Origin: Flectobacillus roseus
GTDB lineage: Bacteria > Bacteroidota > Bacteroidia > Cytophagales > Spirosomataceae
Direction: 5' to 3' (one strand)
Assembly: GCF_030056665.1 (NCBI RefSeq)
Contig: NZ_JASHIG010000009.1
Length of the DNA: 64,000 nucleotides
Below the pieces are notes generated by a model. It was not told the origin of the DNA. It saw nothing but the letters and a program-made list of their open reading frames with translations, and searched no databases. A program made the translations under genes and the position numbers. This document shows, piece after piece, positions 62,770-64,000 of this stretch (position 1 is its first letter; each line of letters starts with the position of its first letter).

Positions 62770-63327
62770 TTAGTTGTCAGCTAAAGTATATGTTACTGTA
62801 ATACTTGACGTTCCAGAACGAATGTTTTGATACGCTGAAGCACTTGTAGTCGCAATGCTATACGTCAAATTACTACCATCTGTAGATCCTGTTCCTGTTG
62901 CACAACTTGTGATACCAGTAATAATGTCGGCAGCAGTAGTACCCAACGAAGAGATTGTACTGCCTGTACCACCAGCACCTTGCAAATTGGTCGCACCAGG
63001 GTTTGCTGCGGTTACTGCGATAGTCAAACCAGCAACAGTTGCAGATGCCTGTACTGAAATTTTACGACCAGTTGCAGAAGCAGTCATAATCGAACTATAC
63101 TGCAAATACAGAGAAGTATTATTAGTAGGTGCTACAATAGGATCACCAGCGGTACTTGGTGCGGTAAAGTCCATCGTGATATTTTTGCTGGCTGTAGGTG
63201 CAATTCTTAGCATGGTAACGGCAGGAATCGTAATACCTATGGTATGTGAGTCGGTTTGGCCAACGACTTCGATTTTAGAAAGCAAGAAAAGTACTAAAGC
63301 GGATAAGAAGAAAACACGTTGTTTCAT
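62770..63327 (-). CDS. Pilin-like secreted subunit 1, likely major subunit
   Basis: A 185-aa protein: signal peptide MKQRVFFLSALVLFLLSKIEVVGQ, then TDSHTIGITIPAVTMLRIAPTA with alternating hydrophobics that could serve as a donor strand. The body has many Thr, Ser, Ala and Gly and few charges; codon choice is more regular than in the neighbours (GCA, ACT, GTT). The C-terminus IRSGTSSITVTYTLADN is shared with the gene at 58497. It is first in the operon and followed by a hairpin, as expected for the most abundant subunit. Two Cys (CATGTGS region) are not paired in a classical pilin manner. No close named family. Confidence 0.75.
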   Translation of the reverse strand: MKQRVFFLSALVLFLLSKIEVVGQTDSHTIGITIPAVTMLRIAPTASKNITMDFTAPSTAGDPIVAPTNNTSLYLQYSSIMTASATGRKISVQASATVAGLTIAVTAANPGATNLQGAGGTGSTISSLGTTAADIITGITSCATGTGSTDGSNLTYSIATTSASAYQNIRSGTSSITVTYTLADN

Positions 63328-63851
63328 GGCTACTTGGTTTTAAATTGTGAAAAATCATTTGCTTGACGGCGCTTTAAACTTGAGACATTTACAGCTAGGT
63401 GTGATGAGTGCTATAATGCGGTTTAAATGACTTTATTGAGGTGGGAGAGATAGTATGGAGACGGTTGTCGAAATAAATATTTGAGTTTAATAATCAGCAT
63501 AGTTTTAAATAGGTAAAATAACCGTATTGTCTTGAATTTAAAGGAGTTAATATGAGATTGTAAGCAGTAATTATGCCAATTACCTATTTGAAAACCTTGA
63601 ATTACACGAACGCAGTAGTATTGAAATGGACTTTCAAATGGAAAAACAATCACAAGAAAAGAATGTGGAATTGTAGATGATTAAATTGCTGATATTTAAG
63701 TAATTGCGGATTGCGTATTTTTGAGTGAATAGAGGAAATGTAAAGAAGTTGAAATGTATTTTTGGGACGAACGACGTATAGAGTAGAAAAAGTGTAGTTG
63801 AGAATAGTAACTTGTCCTTGCCTAAAATAGGTTGCCCTCAAAAATCAACTA
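63328..63851. other. Upstream region of the fibre operon and transposase
   Basis: 524 AT-rich bases between divergent genes. I see no clear TAnnTTTG box for the operon on the minus strand. GTTGCC (63831-63836) and GGCAAC (63857-63862) form an inverted repeat around the transposase start and may be part of the element's end. Confidence 0.4.
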
Positions 63852-64000
63852 ATGATGGCAACTTCAAAATCTAAAACTTGGAAAAGTACAAAATACGAGA
63901 TTCGTCAAAGTCGTATTTTCAGTGAGTCGTTCAAACGAGAAAAAGTCGAAGACATTCTCAACAAAAGGATTAGTATCATCGAATTTTGTAAATTGTGGGA
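63852..64000 (+). CDS. IS3-type transposase OrfA-like, partial
   Basis: A reading frame opens at ATG 63852 (or 63855) and runs off the window end: MMATSKSKTWKSTKYEIRQS, then RIFSESFKREKVEDILNKRI and SIIEFCKLW. The pattern RxFSESFKREKV matches the helix-turn-helix OrfA of IS3-family and related transposases common in Cytophagales. 49 codons are visible. The rest of the element is outside, so its integrity cannot be judged. Confidence 0.7.
   Translation, partial: MMATSKSKTWKSTKYEIRQSRIFSESFKREKVEDILNKRISIIEFCKLW

Noticed and set aside
62855..63343. 162-codon plus-strand frame opposite pilin-like 1
   Set aside because: Antisense shadow caused by the regular codon use of the pilin-like gene; Val/Ala/Pro-rich with no start context.

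Overview
The window looks like a chromosomal segment of a low-to-mid GC Bacteroidota bacterium, most likely of the order Cytophagales (Spirosomaceae-type genera such as Flectobacillus or Arcicella are my guess). The evidence is the -7 promoter motif TAnnTTTG, a type IX secretion C-terminal sorting domain, DUF2911 and DUF5683 proteins, the block parA-parB-DUF5683-dapB-lepB, a Bacteroidota-type FtsK and LepB, and almost no Shine-Dalgarno sequences.

Layout. 0-5 kb: two unknown envelope proteins, then atpA and atpG as separate transcription units. 5-8.2 kb: two metallo-beta-lactamase-fold hydrolases and a DUF2911 protein. 8.3-12.6 kb: a repeat-rich spacer, an unusual ClpB-like AAA+ ATPase fused to an FtsH-type M41 protease, hflX and tRNA-Arg(CCT), whose 3' half is overlapped in antisense by an unknown gene. 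14.3-21.4 kb: a complete ebo cluster (eboA-B-C-D-E-F, minus strand), a conserved set for an unidentified metabolite. 21.9-29 kb: a 96-bp tandem repeat, a secreted FG-GAP protein, murF, a coiled-coil membrane protein and ahcY. 29-46.7 kb: OmpA-like protein, sugar-phosphate isomerase-like protein, MFS exporter, LolA-like protein, pyrD, ftsK, GH29 fucosidase, class V aminotransferase, SlyD-like FKBP, a 58-aa FeoB-associated-type peptide, suhB and an MsbA-like ABC transporter. 47-58 kb: POT peptide transporter, parA-parB-DUF5683-dapB, lepB, an RlmI-like methyltransferase, an S1/P1 nuclease, rpsT and radC.

58-63.3 kb (minus strand) is the most interesting region. Five genes read in the order pilin-like, Ig-fold chaperone-like, 916-aa outer-membrane barrel with flanking Ig-like domains, second pilin-like, third small secreted subunit. 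Gene order, paralogous subunits with a shared C-terminal strand, and an usher-like GD...F.RG segment in the barrel suggest a chaperone-usher-like surface-fibre system of Bacteroidota, diverged from the proteobacterial ones. A transposase gene begins at the right edge.

Intergenic spaces are unusual. Several families of imperfect inverted repeats recur between genes: a GGTCGAAAA terminator plus AGACGCAAAGCATTGCGTCT module, a roughly 230-bp element with GCCTTGTGCCTGTTGCC, a CACAATTCA...TTCAGCACT family, a TTTCCGAAATC family and a GGCACAAAG family. Many sit at gene ends and probably act as terminators or are small non-autonomous elements. All assignments come from reading motifs and translations; no database search was possible.
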